A stretch of DNA of 46,174 bases from Christensenella sp. UBA3792. Lineage in GTDB: Bacteria; Bacillota; Clostridia; Christensenellales; CAG-138. Shown piece by piece: positions 30,315 to 44,150 of the stretch. Position 1 is the first letter of the stretch; each line of letters starts with the position of its first letter. A program made the translations under genes and the position numbers. The notes below the pieces were generated by a model. The model was not told the DNA's origin and did no database searches. It saw only the letters and a list, made by a program, of their open reading frames with translations. The DNA lies in NCBI GenBank assembly GCA_002369195.1, contig DFEW01000012.1, forward strand, positions 1 to 46,174. The letters run 5' to 3'.

Positions 30315-30379
30315 GAGTTTTTTTCATATATCTTGACATTTTTGCGCAGATTTGGGGTCCTGTTTTTCGCAATTCGCTG

Positions 30380-30408
30380 TTGCGTATGCGCCCGCTGTAT
30401 GTTAAAAT
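30380..30408 (+). promoter_or_regulatory. Promoter of the DUF4364-pcrA-ligA operon
   Basis: -35 TTGCGT (30380-30385), a 17-base spacer and -10 TAAAAT (30403-30408). A GGAGGTG ribosome site follows at 30421. Confidence 0.65.
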
Positions 30409-30431
30409 TAGTTTAATTATGGAGGTGTGTA

Positions 30432-30962
30432 ATGCCATATTTTACCCACGGGGAAACCAAGTATAAGCTGATGATCCTGTACATCACCGAGCACGCCGGT
30501 TCGCTGCTCTCGGCGGACCAGCTGTACCGCACGGCGATCTTGAACAGCGAGATGGATCACTTCGCCTTCTGGAACGCGGTCGGCGAGCTTTTGGAGGACG
30601 GGATGCTTGCCGAGCTGCGAAAGCCGTTCGGCGACTGCTACGGCATCACCGACGCGGGACGCGACGCGCTCTCGATGTTCGAAAAGTCCGTGCCCGAAAG
30701 CGAGCGCAGAAAGCTCGACGCGTATCTTGCCGAAAACCGCGATTCGTTCGCGCGCGAGACGCAGCTTTCGAGCCGCATCGAAAAGCACGCGAACGGCGCG
30801 ACGCTGCACCTTTCCGTGACCGAGCGGGACCGCGTGATCTTCTCCGTCTCCCTCGACACGCCGAGTGAGGAGCAGGCGATCGAGATGCGCAGCCGCTGGG
30901 ACGAAGCCGGCGAATCGATTTACAACTTCGTATGGGACGCGCTTCTTGCGCGTCAAAAGTGA
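30432..30962 (+). CDS. DUF4364 family protein
   Basis: The protein has 176 residues. The N-terminal half reads like a winged helix (KYKLMILYITEHAGSLLSADQL, read in parts; FWNAVGELLEDGMLAEL; YGITDAGRDAL), and the C-terminal half is a small alpha/beta domain (ATLHLSVTERDRVIFSVSLDTPSEEQA). This is the DUF4364 family of Clostridia. A DNA-binding role is inferred from the fold; its targets are not known. The start has GGAGGTG. It is first in the operon, seven bases before pcrA, so a link to DNA repair is possible but not shown. Confidence 0.9.
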   Translation: MPYFTHGETKYKLMILYITEHAGSLLSADQLYRTAILNSEMDHFAFWNAVGELLEDGMLAELRKPFGDCYGITDAGRDALSMFEKSVPESERRKLDAYLAENRDSFARETQLSSRIEKHANGATLHLSVTERDRVIFSVSLDTPSEEQAIEMRSRWDEAGESIYNFVWDALLARQK

Positions 30963-30969
30963 GGGAAGC

Positions 30970-36111
<5,142 letters not shown>

Positions 36112-36153
36112 CCCATACGAATCGAAAGCAGCGCTTTCGGGAAAGGAACGGAT

Positions 36154-37131
36154 ATGGAACAGAACATTCCGAAATACAGAGAACCGAACCGCCGCCGGAT
36201 TGCAAAGACGATTGCGATTGCGGGCGTGCTGGTCGTGCTGGGGCTGATCCTCGTGTTCAGCTCGTTCTACGAGCTCAACGAGGATGAATTCGCGGTCATT
36301 ACGACGTTCGGCAAGGCGTCGGTCGTCAGCGAACCGGGTCTCAAAATGAAGATCCCGTTCATTCAACAAAAGCATTACGTGAGCAAGGCGACCAAGGGCT
36401 TTGCGATCGGCTACGATCTCAATACCGGCAACTCGATCGATTCGGAGTCGGTCATGATCACGGTGGACTACAACTTCGTCAACGTCGACTTCTACGTTGA
36501 ATACCGCGTCACCGATCCGGTCAAATACCTCTACAACTCGCAGGATCCGGTCGGCATTCTGAAAATGCTGTGCCAGTCCTACATCCGCGACACGATCGGT
36601 CTCTACCGCGTCGACGACGTGATCACGACCGGCAAGAGCGAGATTCAGGCGTCGATCAAGGACAAGATTCTGAACCGGCTCGACAAGGAGGACCTCGGCA
36701 TCACGCTCGTGAGCATCACGATTCAGGATGCGGAACCGCCGACAATGGCTGTGCAGGAGGCGTTCAAGGCGGTCGAGACCGCCAAGCAGGACGCCGAAAC
36801 CGCGACGAACAACGCGAACAAGTACGCGAACGAGGTTCTGCCTGCGGCAAAGGCGGATGCGGACGAAATTTTGCAGAGCGCCGAGGCATATAAGACCGCG
36901 CGCATCAATGCGGCGAACGGTCAGGCGTCGCGCTTTGCGCAGCTCTATCAGGAGTACGCGAAGTATCCGGAGATCACCAAGCAGCGTCTGTTCTACGAAT
37001 CGATCAGCGCGATCTTCCCCGACATGAAGGTCATCATCATGGGCAAGGACGGCAACGCCTTGCAGGCGGTTCTGCCGATCGACAGCTTTGTTGCGCCGGG
37101 CACGGCAAACGGTGCGGAAGGAGGCAACTGA
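36154..37131 (+). CDS. hflK: SPFH/Band 7 protein HflK
   Basis: HflK and HflC form a large cage that surrounds the FtsH protease and tunes its action on membrane proteins. This 325-residue protein has one membrane segment at about 18-37, then a Band 7 domain (FYELNEDEFAVITTFGKA, GLKMKIPFIQ, IGLYRVDDVITTGK) and a long Ala-rich coiled coil at about 200-280 (AVQEAFKAVETAKQDAETA). The C-terminal region beyond the helix is short. The start has GAAAGGAACGG. It lies one codon before hflC, as in most genomes. Confidence 0.92.
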   Translation: MEQNIPKYREPNRRRIAKTIAIAGVLVVLGLILVFSSFYELNEDEFAVITTFGKASVVSEPGLKMKIPFIQQKHYVSKATKGFAIGYDLNTGNSIDSESVMITVDYNFVNVDFYVEYRVTDPVKYLYNSQDPVGILKMLCQSYIRDTIGLYRVDDVITTGKSEIQASIKDKILNRLDKEDLGITLVSITIQDAEPPTMAVQEAFKAVETAKQDAETATNNANKYANEVLPAAKADADEILQSAEAYKTARINAANGQASRFAQLYQEYAKYPEITKQRLFYESISAIFPDMKVIIMGKDGNALQAVLPIDSFVAPGTANGAEGGN

Positions 37132-37132
37132 T

Positions 37133-38002
37133 ATGAAACGCAAACTGATCGGATGGATTCTCGCGCTCGTCGCGCTGGTCGCAATCCTCATCGTCGTCTC
37201 CGGCTCCGTGTTCGTCGTACATCCGAATGAATACGGCGTCGTCATGGAATTCGGCGCGGTCAAGGACGTCAAGACCGAGCCGGGGCTCTACTTCAAGGTA
37301 CCGTTCGTGCAGGAGACGAAAAAGCTGAGCAAGGCGGTTCTGCTCTACGACCTGCCGATCTCGGACGTCATTACCGCGGACAAGCACTCGATGGTGCTCG
37401 ATTCGTTCGCAATGTGGCGCATCAGCGACCCGCGGTTGTTCATCGAATCGCTTTCCGGCAGCGTGACGAACGCAGAAAGCCGCATCAACGCGATCGTCTA
37501 TAACGCGCTCAAGACCGTCATTTCCTCGCAGAATCAGGAGAAGGTCATTTCGGGACGCGACGGCGAGATCGTCGGTCTCGTCATGGCGAACATCGGCACG
37601 AGCTTCGACCGCTACGGCATCGAAATGCTCGCAGTCGAAACCAAGACGCTCGACCTGCCCGACGACAACAAGGACGCGGTCTACACGCGCATGATCTCCG
37701 AACGCAACAACATCGCGGCATCGTATCTTGCGGAGGGCAATGCCGAGGCGAAGCAGATCCGCAACAGCGCGGACAAGCAGGTCAAGATCATTCTCTCCGA
37801 GTCGGAAGCCGATGCGCTGCGCATCCGCGCGGAGGGCGACGCCGAGTACATGCGCATCCTTGCCGACGTGTACGACACCGAGGACGAAGCGGACTTCTAC
37901 ACGTTCATGATCGCGCTCGACGCATTGAAGCAGTCGATGACCGGCGAGCAAAAGACGCTGATTCTGGACGCGGACAGCCCGATCGCGAAGCTCTTTTATT
38001 GA
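37133..38002 (+). CDS. hflC: SPFH/Band 7 protein HflC
   Basis: HflC is the partner of HflK. The 289-residue protein has a membrane segment at about 5-26, then Band 7 (FVVHPNEYGVVMEFGAVK, GLYFKVPFVQE), the helical region NIAASYLAEGNAEAKQIRNSADKQ, and ESEADALRIRAEGDAEYMRI. The ATG at 37133 follows GGAGGCAACTGAT; the frame upstream lies inside hflK. FtsH itself is not in the window. It is the last gene of the 30.4-38.0 kb operon; no clear terminator follows, only a hairpin without a T run. Confidence 0.92.
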   Translation: MKRKLIGWILALVALVAILIVVSGSVFVVHPNEYGVVMEFGAVKDVKTEPGLYFKVPFVQETKKLSKAVLLYDLPISDVITADKHSMVLDSFAMWRISDPRLFIESLSGSVTNAESRINAIVYNALKTVISSQNQEKVISGRDGEIVGLVMANIGTSFDRYGIEMLAVETKTLDLPDDNKDAVYTRMISERNNIAASYLAEGNAEAKQIRNSADKQVKIILSESEADALRIRAEGDAEYMRILADVYDTEDEADFYTFMIALDALKQSMTGEQKTLILDADSPIAKLFY

Positions 38003-38010
38003 AAAACCGG

Positions 38011-38037
38011 GCGCGACCACTTGTAATTCGGTCGCGC
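38011..38037. promoter_or_regulatory. Perfect inverted repeat around the yicC -35 box
   Basis: GCGCGACC (38011-38018) and GGTCGCGC (38030-38037) are exact inverted arms. The 11-base loop holds the TTGTAA -35 box. There is no T tract after it. Confidence 0.7.
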
Positions 38038-38050
38038 TCTGTGGTATACT
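38021..38050 (+). promoter_or_regulatory. Promoter of the yicC operon
   Basis: -35 TTGTAA (38021-38026), an 18-base spacer and -10 TATACT (38045-38050). The ribosome site GGAGGTGG follows at 38061. Confidence 0.75.
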
Positions 38051-38073
38051 GTGGATTTGCGGAGGTGGATTCT

Positions 38074-38949
38074 ATGAACAGCATGACCGGATACGGAAAG
38101 GGCACGGCTGCCCGCGACGGACGCGAACTGACCGTCGAACTCAAAAGCGTCAACCATCGGTTTCTGGATGTGTCGATGCGTCTGCCGCGCCTGCTTTCGT
38201 GCATCGAGGATCCGCTGCGCGCCGCGATCGGCGCACGGCTGAGCCGCGGTCATGTCGACGTGTTCGTGAACTACCGCAACACACGCAGCGACGCAAAGAC
38301 CGTGCGCATCGACGAAGCCCTGCTTCTCGCCTATATCGTGCGGGCGTGCGAAGCGAACGAGAAGCTGAACCTTACCTACGACCTGACGCTTTCGAACGCG
38401 CTCCGTCTGCCGGACGTGACGGAGATCGTCCCCGCGGACGAGGACAACGACGCGCTCGTATCGCTCGCCGTCGAGGCGGCGAACCTTGCGCTGGACGGCA
38501 TGATCGTGATGCGAAAGGCCGAAGGCGAGCGCTTGAAAGCCGCGCTGAACGGCGGCGTCGATCAGATGGACACGTACCGCGAGCAGATTCTCGCCCGTGC
38601 CCCGTTCGTTGCGGAGGACTACCGTAAAAAGCTCAACGAGCGTATTGAAAGCGTTCTAAGTGACGCTGAAATCGACCGCGCGCGGCTCGCGACCGAGATC
38701 GCGCTGTTCGCGGACCGCTGCTGCATCGACGAGGAGCTGGTGCGCTTAAAGAGCCATATCGCGCAGTTCCGGCAATACCTTGTCTCGGAACAGCCGGTCG
38801 GGCGCAACATGGACTTTATCGTGCAGGAAATGAACCGCGAATGCAACACCATCGGCAGCAAGGCGAACGATGCGGAGCTGACCAAGGCGGTGCTCGGCTG
38901 CAAGGCCGAGATCGAAAAGCTGCGCGAGCAGATTCAGAACGTGGAGTAA
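38074..38949 (+). CDS. yicC: YicC family endoribonuclease-like protein
   Basis: The protein has 291 residues. The start [12 protein letters not shown] and the [16 protein letters not shown] block are diagnostic of YicC/YloC. The C-terminal DUF1732 region reads [32 protein letters not shown] (in parts) and ends [30 protein letters not shown]. coli YicC is reported as a ribonuclease that acts on small RNA. I chose the ATG at 38074 because it follows GGAGGTGG; the earlier in-frame Met lies before the promoter. It is first in the yicC-remA-gmk-rpoZ unit. Confidence 0.95.
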   Translation: MNSMTGYGKGTAARDGRELTVELKSVNHRFLDVSMRLPRLLSCIEDPLRAAIGARLSRGHVDVFVNYRNTRSDAKTVRIDEALLLAYIVRACEANEKLNLTYDLTLSNALRLPDVTEIVPADEDNDALVSLAVEAANLALDGMIVMRKAEGERLKAALNGGVDQMDTYREQILARAPFVAEDYRKKLNERIESVLSDAEIDRARLATEIALFADRCCIDEELVRLKSHIAQFRQYLVSEQPVGRNMDFIVQEMNRECNTIGSKANDAELTKAVLGCKAEIEKLREQIQNVE

Positions 38950-38953
38950 GCGC

Positions 38954-39214
38954 ATGAGAGAGATGGATCTCATATCGGTCGGGTTCGGCAACATCGTTTC
39001 GGCGGCGCGCATCGTCGCGATCGTCGGTCCGGATGCCGCGCCGGTCAAGCGCATCATTCAGGACGCGCGCGAACACCGGCTTCTGATTGACGCAAGCTGC
39101 GGCAGAAAAACCCGCGCCGTGCTGATGATGGACAGCGGACACGTCGTGCTGTCCGCCCTGCAAACGGAAACGATCGCGCGGCGGCTGAACGCCGACTATC
39201 GCGCGGAAGGTTAA
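38954..39214 (+). CDS. remA: RemA/DUF370 family regulator
   Basis: This 86-residue protein matches the RemA/YlzA pattern: [53 protein letters not shown] (read in parts). In B. subtilis RemA is a DNA-binding activator of biofilm matrix genes and osmoprotectant uptake. Only the fold and family can be claimed here. The start could be the ATG at 38954 or the second Met at 38963. It lies four bases after yicC and nine before gmk, the usual order in Firmicutes. Confidence 0.94.
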   Translation: MREMDLISVGFGNIVSAARIVAIVGPDAAPVKRIIQDAREHRLLIDASCGRKTRAVLMMDSGHVVLSALQTETIARRLNADYRAEG

Positions 39215-39223
39215 GGAGTTTCT

Positions 39224-39850
39224 ATGGCAAGAAAGAAAAAAGGTCTGTTGCTCGTCGTCTCCGGTCCCGCCGGCGTCGGCAAGGGAACCGTCGACGGCGC
39301 TTTGATTGCGAAGCATCCGGAGATCAAGATGTCCGTATCCGTCACGACGCGCGCGCCGCGTCCCGGCGAGATCGAGGGCGTGCACTACTTCTTCCGCACC
39401 AAGGAAGAATTCGACCGGATGATCGAACAGAACGCATTCCTTGAGTACATGCACGTATTCGGCATGAACTACTACGGCACGCCAAAAGCGTTCGTCGAAG
39501 CCGAGCGTGAAAAGGGCAACCACGTCATCCTGGAGATCGACGTACAGGGCGCCATGAAGGTCAAAGAGACCTGCCCCGACGCGGTGATGGTGTTCATCGC
39601 TCCCCCGTCCCTGCAGATCTTGAAGCAGCGGCTGGTCGGACGCGGCACCGAAACGCAGGAGTCGATCGACGTGCGCACCGCAACGGCCCTGGAGGAACTC
39701 AAAAAACTGCCCCGTTACGACTACATGGTCATCAACGACGTCGTCGAAGAGGCGGTTGCGGATATGGAAGCGATCCTTTCGGCGGAACTGAACCGCACGG
39801 AACGGAACGCGGAACTCATTACGAAATTAACAGGAGGCGAAACGATATGA
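39224..39850 (+). CDS. gmk: Guanylate kinase
   Basis: Guanylate kinase makes GDP from GMP and ATP. The 208-residue protein has the P-loop SGPAGVGKGTV (about 13-23), the GMP-binding SVTTRAPRPGEIEGVHYFF segment with its conserved Arg and Tyr residues, and the lid region RLVGRGTETQESIDVR. Ala17 in place of the usual Ser in GPSGVGKGT is a small change. The start has AAGGAG. It overlaps rpoZ by four bases. Confidence 0.96.
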   Translation: MARKKKGLLLVVSGPAGVGKGTVDGALIAKHPEIKMSVSVTTRAPRPGEIEGVHYFFRTKEEFDRMIEQNAFLEYMHVFGMNYYGTPKAFVEAEREKGNHVILEIDVQGAMKVKETCPDAVMVFIAPPSLQILKQRLVGRGTETQESIDVRTATALEELKKLPRYDYMVINDVVEEAVADMEAILSAELNRTERNAELITKLTGGETI

Positions 39851-40041
39851 TGAATTATCCTTCTCTGAACGAGCTGGTCGAAAAGGCGGGCTGCCGCTAT
39901 CTGCTCGTCACCGCGGTTGCCAACCGCGCGCGTCAGCTGCAGGATCATCCCGAGAAGCTCGGTTCGAACAAGCCGGTTTCCATGGCCGTGGATGAACTGT
40001 ATCATGACAAGTTGGTTCTGAACGCACCGAAAGAGAGCTGA
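39847..40041 (+). CDS. rpoZ: RNA polymerase omega subunit
   Basis: Omega is a small subunit that assists assembly of RNA polymerase through beta'. The 64-residue protein has the expected YLLVTAVANRARQL helix and KPVSMAVDELYHDKL segment. The ATG overlaps the gmk stop; a second Met follows at once. It ends the yicC-remA-gmk-rpoZ unit, and a terminator follows. Confidence 0.93.
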   Translation: MMNYPSLNELVEKAGCRYLLVTAVANRARQLQDHPEKLGSNKPVSMAVDELYHDKLVLNAPKES

Positions 40042-40056
40042 AAAAGGTCTTCTTTT

Positions 40057-40087
40057 GCCCGTTGCGTTCGCGTAACGGGCATTTTTT
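40057..40087 (+). terminator. Terminator after rpoZ
   Basis: GCCCGTT-GCG-TTCG-CGT-AACGGGC followed by A and six T residues. The T tract ends seven bases before the priA ATG. Confidence 0.9.
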
Positions 40088-40093
40088 GCATGT

Positions 40094-42331
40094 ATGTTCG
40101 CTGAGATCGTCGTTGACATTGCGCACAGCGCGGTGGACCGCCGGTTCACCTACCGCATCCCCGAGGGACTTGATGTGTCCGTCGGGCATCACGTGCTGGT
40201 CCCGTTCGGTCAGGGCGACCGTCTCAAGGAAGGGTTTGTCGTCGCGATCAAGGACGATTCGGACTATCCGTCGATCAAGGATATCTGCCGCATCGTCGAG
40301 CCGTACCCCGTGCTTCTGCCGGAGCAGATCGCGCTTGCCGAATGGATGCAGGACGCCTACCACTGCCTGTTCGTCGACGCGCTGCGGCTGATGATCCCCG
40401 CGCAGCTTCGCGGGATGCGCGTCAAAGAAAAGCGCGTGCGTACCGTGCGGCTTGCCGAAAACCTCGATCTGGACGCCGCGCTTGCCTCGCTGAACCGCGC
40501 GCAGGCGCAAAAGCGCGTGCTGGAACTGGTCGCGAAGATCAACGCGGAAGCATCGGTCCCCGACATCAACGCGTTCTATCCGAACTCGACCGCGGCGATC
40601 AACGCGCTCATTTCACGCGGATTCCTGATCGAACAGAGCGAAACGGTGTTCCGCCGTCCGCAAAAGATGCGCATCCACACGCCCGTTCACACGCTCACGG
40701 CGGCGCAGACGCGCGCCGCGCAGGCGATCGACGAGGCAATGGCGCAGGCGAACGGCTCGGTCCTGCTGCTGCACGGCGTGACCGGAAGCGGCAAGACGGA
40801 AGTCTATCTGAAAGCGATCGCGGACTGCCTTGAAAGCGGCGGACAGGCGATCGTGCTCGTGCCGGAAATCTCGCTGACCCCGCAGACGGTCGGGCGGTTT
40901 ACGGACCGGTTCGGCGACCGCATCGCCGTGCTGCACAGTCGGCTGTCCGCGGGCGAACGCTTCGATGAATGGCGGCGCATCCGGCTCGGGCTTGCAGACA
41001 TCGTGATCGGCGCCAGAAGCGCGATCTTTGCACCGACCGAGCGGCTGAAGCTCGTGATCGTCGACGAGGAGCACGAATCGAGCTATCAGAGCGAAACGCA
41101 GCCGCGCTATCTCGCGATCGAGATCGCCGCAAAGCGCGTGCGCGAATGCGGCGGCACGCTCGTGCTCGGCAGCGCCACGCCGTCGCTGATGAGCTATTCA
41201 CGCGCGCTGAGCGGAAAATACCGGCTCGTCGAGCTGCCGGAGCGCGTCGAAGGCAGACCGCTGCCGACCGTCGAGGTCGTCAACATGCGCGACGAACTCT
41301 TGATGGGCAACAACAGCATCTTTTCCGACCGGCTCGTCGAACGGCTGTCCGAATGCATCGGCACGGGTCAGCAGGCGATGCTGTTCATCAACCGGCGCGG
41401 CTATGCGACGTTCGTCAGCTGCAGAAGCTGCGGATACGTATTGAAGTGCGACAACTGCGACATTTCGATGACCTACCACAAATCGGAATCGCGAACGCGC
41501 TGCCACTACTGCGGGGCGGTCAAGCCGCTGCCCAAGGAGTGTCCGAACTGCAAAAAGCCGTTTATCAAGCAGTTCGGCATCGGCACCGAGCAGGTCGAGG
41601 AAGCGGTCTTAAAGCTGTTTCCGACCGTGCGCACACTGCGCATGGACACCGACACCATGCGCGAAAAGGGCAGCTATGAAAAGCTGCTGTCCGCGTTTCA
41701 CCGCGGCGAAGCGCAGGTGCTGATCGGCACGCAGATGATCGCGAAGGGACACGACTTCCCGAACGTCACGCTCGTCGGGATCGTGAGCGCCGATACGACG
41801 CTGAACCTGCCCGACTACCGCGCGCCGGAACGCACATTCCAGCTTCTGACGCAGGTTGCGGGACGCGCGGGACGCGACAACCTGCCCGGACGCGTCGTGC
41901 TGCAGACCTACGAACCGCAGCATCCAATCATCCGCTTTGCGAAGGAGCAGGATTACGCGGGGTTCTTCCACTATGAGATCATGGAGCGTAAAAAGCTGCT
42001 CTATCCCCCGTTCTCGCTCTTTTTGCGCATCGTGTTCGCCGATCACAACGAACAGGCCGCCGAGCAGGGCTGCCTATCGTACGCAAAGCTGCTGGAAGCG
42101 GAGCTGATGAACGTGCTCGGAAGCGAGGGCAAAAACGATCTGCTGCTGCTCGTTGCGGCGCAGGCGCCGATCGCGCGCATCTCCGGCTGCTCGCGCTACC
42201 AGATCGTACTGAAACTGCTGCGCACCAAGCGTCTTCGCGACGCCGTGCGGGCGATCACGGCATTCCACGACCTGCACAGGACCGTCTGCGAAGAGGCGGT
42301 CTTAGAGGTGAATCCACAGGAGATGTTTTGA
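40094..42331 (+). CDS. priA: Primosomal protein N' (replication restart helicase)
   Basis: PriA recognises stalled forks and loads the replicative helicase. The 745-residue protein has the N-terminal 3'-DNA-binding domain (VVDIAHSAVDRRFTYRIPEG), Walker A GVTGSGKT, DEEH box VIVDEEHESSYQ, and eight zinc-binding cysteines: CRSC, CDNC, CHYC and CPNC. Then come the helicase core (GTEQVEEAVLKLFP, QVAGRAGRD) and the C-terminal domain. The ATG follows the rpoZ terminator by seven bases and has no clear ribosome site. In most Firmicutes coaBC stands between rpoZ and priA; it is absent here. It is two bases before the ABC exporter pair. Confidence 0.96.
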   Translation: MFAEIVVDIAHSAVDRRFTYRIPEGLDVSVGHHVLVPFGQGDRLKEGFVVAIKDDSDYPSIKDICRIVEPYPVLLPEQIALAEWMQDAYHCLFVDALRLMIPAQLRGMRVKEKRVRTVRLAENLDLDAALASLNRAQAQKRVLELVAKINAEASVPDINAFYPNSTAAINALISRGFLIEQSETVFRRPQKMRIHTPVHTLTAAQTRAAQAIDEAMAQANGSVLLLHGVTGSGKTEVYLKAIADCLESGGQAIVLVPEISLTPQTVGRFTDRFGDRIAVLHSRLSAGERFDEWRRIRLGLADIVIGARSAIFAPTERLKLVIVDEEHESSYQSETQPRYLAIEIAAKRVRECGGTLVLGSATPSLMSYSRALSGKYRLVELPERVEGRPLPTVEVVNMRDELLMGNNSIFSDRLVERLSECIGTGQQAMLFINRRGYATFVSCRSCGYVLKCDNCDISMTYHKSESRTRCHYCGAVKPLPKECPNCKKPFIKQFGIGTEQVEEAVLKLFPTVRTLRMDTDTMREKGSYEKLLSAFHRGEAQVLIGTQMIAKGHDFPNVTLVGIVSADTTLNLPDYRAPERTFQLLTQVAGRAGRDNLPGRVVLQTYEPQHPIIRFAKEQDYAGFFHYEIMERKKLLYPPFSLFLRIVFADHNEQAAEQGCLSYAKLLEAELMNVLGSEGKNDLLLLVAAQAPIARISGCSRYQIVLKLLRTKRLRDAVRAITAFHDLHRTVCEEAVLEVNPQEMF

Positions 42332-42332
42332 T

Positions 42333-44150
42333 ATGATGAAAAAAGAACGGTTCCGACCGCTGTTTCTCCCCGCTTTTAAGGGATCGATCGGCGTGTTCCT
42401 TTTAGGCGCGATCGAAGTCGTGCTCGGCATCGTCGCGCTGTATCTTTCCTCGCTCGTTACGAGCTATACGCTCGACTACGTGCTGCTCGATCAGGATCCG
42501 TCGATCCCGGCGTTCCTGTTCAACTACTTAAAATCGCTCGGACCGCTCGGCAGAAGCTACTGGCTGTGCGGGCTGTTCTTCTTCCTGTTCACGGCGCTGA
42601 ACGGTCTCTTTACCTTCCTGCGCCGCCGCAACGTTTCGAAGGGCGCGGAACGCATGGCAAAGACGATGCGCGACATGCTCTACCGCAAGCTGAACGCCGT
42701 TCCGTACGATTACCACAAGCATATTTCGACCGGCGATCTCGTGCAGCGCTGCACGTCCGACGTCGAGACTGTGCGCGCGTTCGTGACCAATCAGTTGATG
42801 GAGATCGTGCGCATCGCGGTCATGTTCGCCGTCGCCGCCGCGCTGATGTTTGCGATCCGGTGGCAGATGGCGTTGATCTCGATGGCGGTCATGCCGCTGC
42901 TGACCGTGTCAAGCTTTCTGTACTTCCGGTTCGTGCGCAAGTACTTCTCCGAGGTCGATGAGGCCGAAGGCGCCATGTCGACCGCGATTCAGGAGAACCT
43001 GACCGGCGTGCGCGTCGTGCGCGCGTTCGGACAGGAGCGCGCCGAGTTCGACAAGTTCACCGCGCTCAACAAGGACTTTTCCAAGAAGAACATCCGGCTC
43101 GTCAACCTGCTCGGCTTCTACTGGGGCAGCTCGGACGCGGTCGGGTACATTCAGATCGCGCTGTCGCTCGTGTTCGGCATTCTCTTCTACGTCAAAACGC
43201 GTGGCACCGCCGATCCGTTTACGCTCGGCGATATCTATCTGTTCCTTTCGTTGACGAGCCGCCTGACCTGGCCGGTACGTCAGCTCGGACGCGTGCTCGC
43301 CGATATGGGTAAGGCGACCGTTTCGCTCGACCGTCTCAACGAGATCATGAACGCCGAGAACGAAACCGAACCCGGCAAGGCGCGCACCGACGTCGACCTT
43401 CGCGGCGACATCACGTTCTCGCACGTCTCCTTCGGTTACGATACGCCAAACGACGTGCTCGACGACATCAGCTTTACCGCGCATGCGGGCGAGACTGTCG
43501 CGATCCTCGGCAGCACCGGCAGCGGCAAGAGCTCGCTGGTGCAGCTGCTGCAGCGTCTTTATAAGGTCACCGGCGGCGAGATTACGCTCAACGGCGTGCC
43601 GATCAACGACATCGACCACCGGCTGCTGCGCAAAAACATCGCGATCGTGCTGCAGGAGCCGTTCCTCTATTCGCGCACGATCCGCGAAAACATTACGCTG
43701 ACTGTGCCGGATGCGTCCGATGAGGAGCTCAAAAGCGCCGCAAGGGAAGCGGCGGTGCACGACGTGATCGAGAAGTTCGCGGACGGCTACGATACAGTCG
43801 TCGGCGAACGCGGCGTTACCCTTTCGGGCGGACAGCAGCAGCGCGTCGCAATCGCACGCGCGTTGATGCAGCGTGCACCGATCATGATCTTCGACGATTC
43901 GATGAGCGCGGTCGATACCGAGACCGACGCGAAGATTCGCCAGGCGCTGAAAAACCACCACGGCGACGGCATTCTCTTTATCATCTCGCACCGCATCACA
44001 ACGCTGTGTGAAGCGGATCGCATCCTCGTGCTCGATCACGGCAAGCTCGTGCAGCAGGGACCGCATGAACAGCTGATCAAAGAGGACGGTCTGTACCGGC
44101 GCATTGCGCGCATTCAAGACTATCCGACGGAAGGAGGTGCGAACGCATGA
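42333..44150 (+). CDS. ABC exporter half-transporter with degenerate catalytic residue
   Basis: The protein has 605 residues: six membrane helices (about 20-310), then an ATPase domain. Walker A is GSTGSGKSS (about 392-400), signature LSGGQQQR, Walker B IMIFDDSMSAVD with Asp522 at the catalytic Glu position, H-loop ISHRITTL. The Asp marks the degenerate site of heterodimeric exporters (as in TM287/288, BmrC/D). It overlaps its partner by four bases. Substrate unknown; multidrug or lipid export is typical of the family. Confidence 0.94.
   Translation: MMKKERFRPLFLPAFKGSIGVFLLGAIEVVLGIVALYLSSLVTSYTLDYVLLDQDPSIPAFLFNYLKSLGPLGRSYWLCGLFFFLFTALNGLFTFLRRRNVSKGAERMAKTMRDMLYRKLNAVPYDYHKHISTGDLVQRCTSDVETVRAFVTNQLMEIVRIAVMFAVAAALMFAIRWQMALISMAVMPLLTVSSFLYFRFVRKYFSEVDEAEGAMSTAIQENLTGVRVVRAFGQERAEFDKFTALNKDFSKKNIRLVNLLGFYWGSSDAVGYIQIALSLVFGILFYVKTRGTADPFTLGDIYLFLSLTSRLTWPVRQLGRVLADMGKATVSLDRLNEIMNAENETEPGKARTDVDLRGDITFSHVSFGYDTPNDVLDDISFTAHAGETVAILGSTGSGKSSLVQLLQRLYKVTGGEITLNGVPINDIDHRLLRKNIAIVLQEPFLYSRTIRENITLTVPDASDEELKSAAREAAVHDVIEKFADGYDTVVGERGVTLSGGQQQRVAIARALMQRAPIMIFDDSMSAVDTETDAKIRQALKNHHGDGILFIISHRITTLCEADRILVLDHGKLVQQGPHEQLIKEDGLYRRIARIQDYPTEGGANA

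Noticed and set aside
30335..30340. TTGACA as the -35 box of the DUF4364 promoter
   Set aside because: No -10 box lies 16-18 bases downstream; the TTGCGT/TAAAAT pair nearer the gene fits better.
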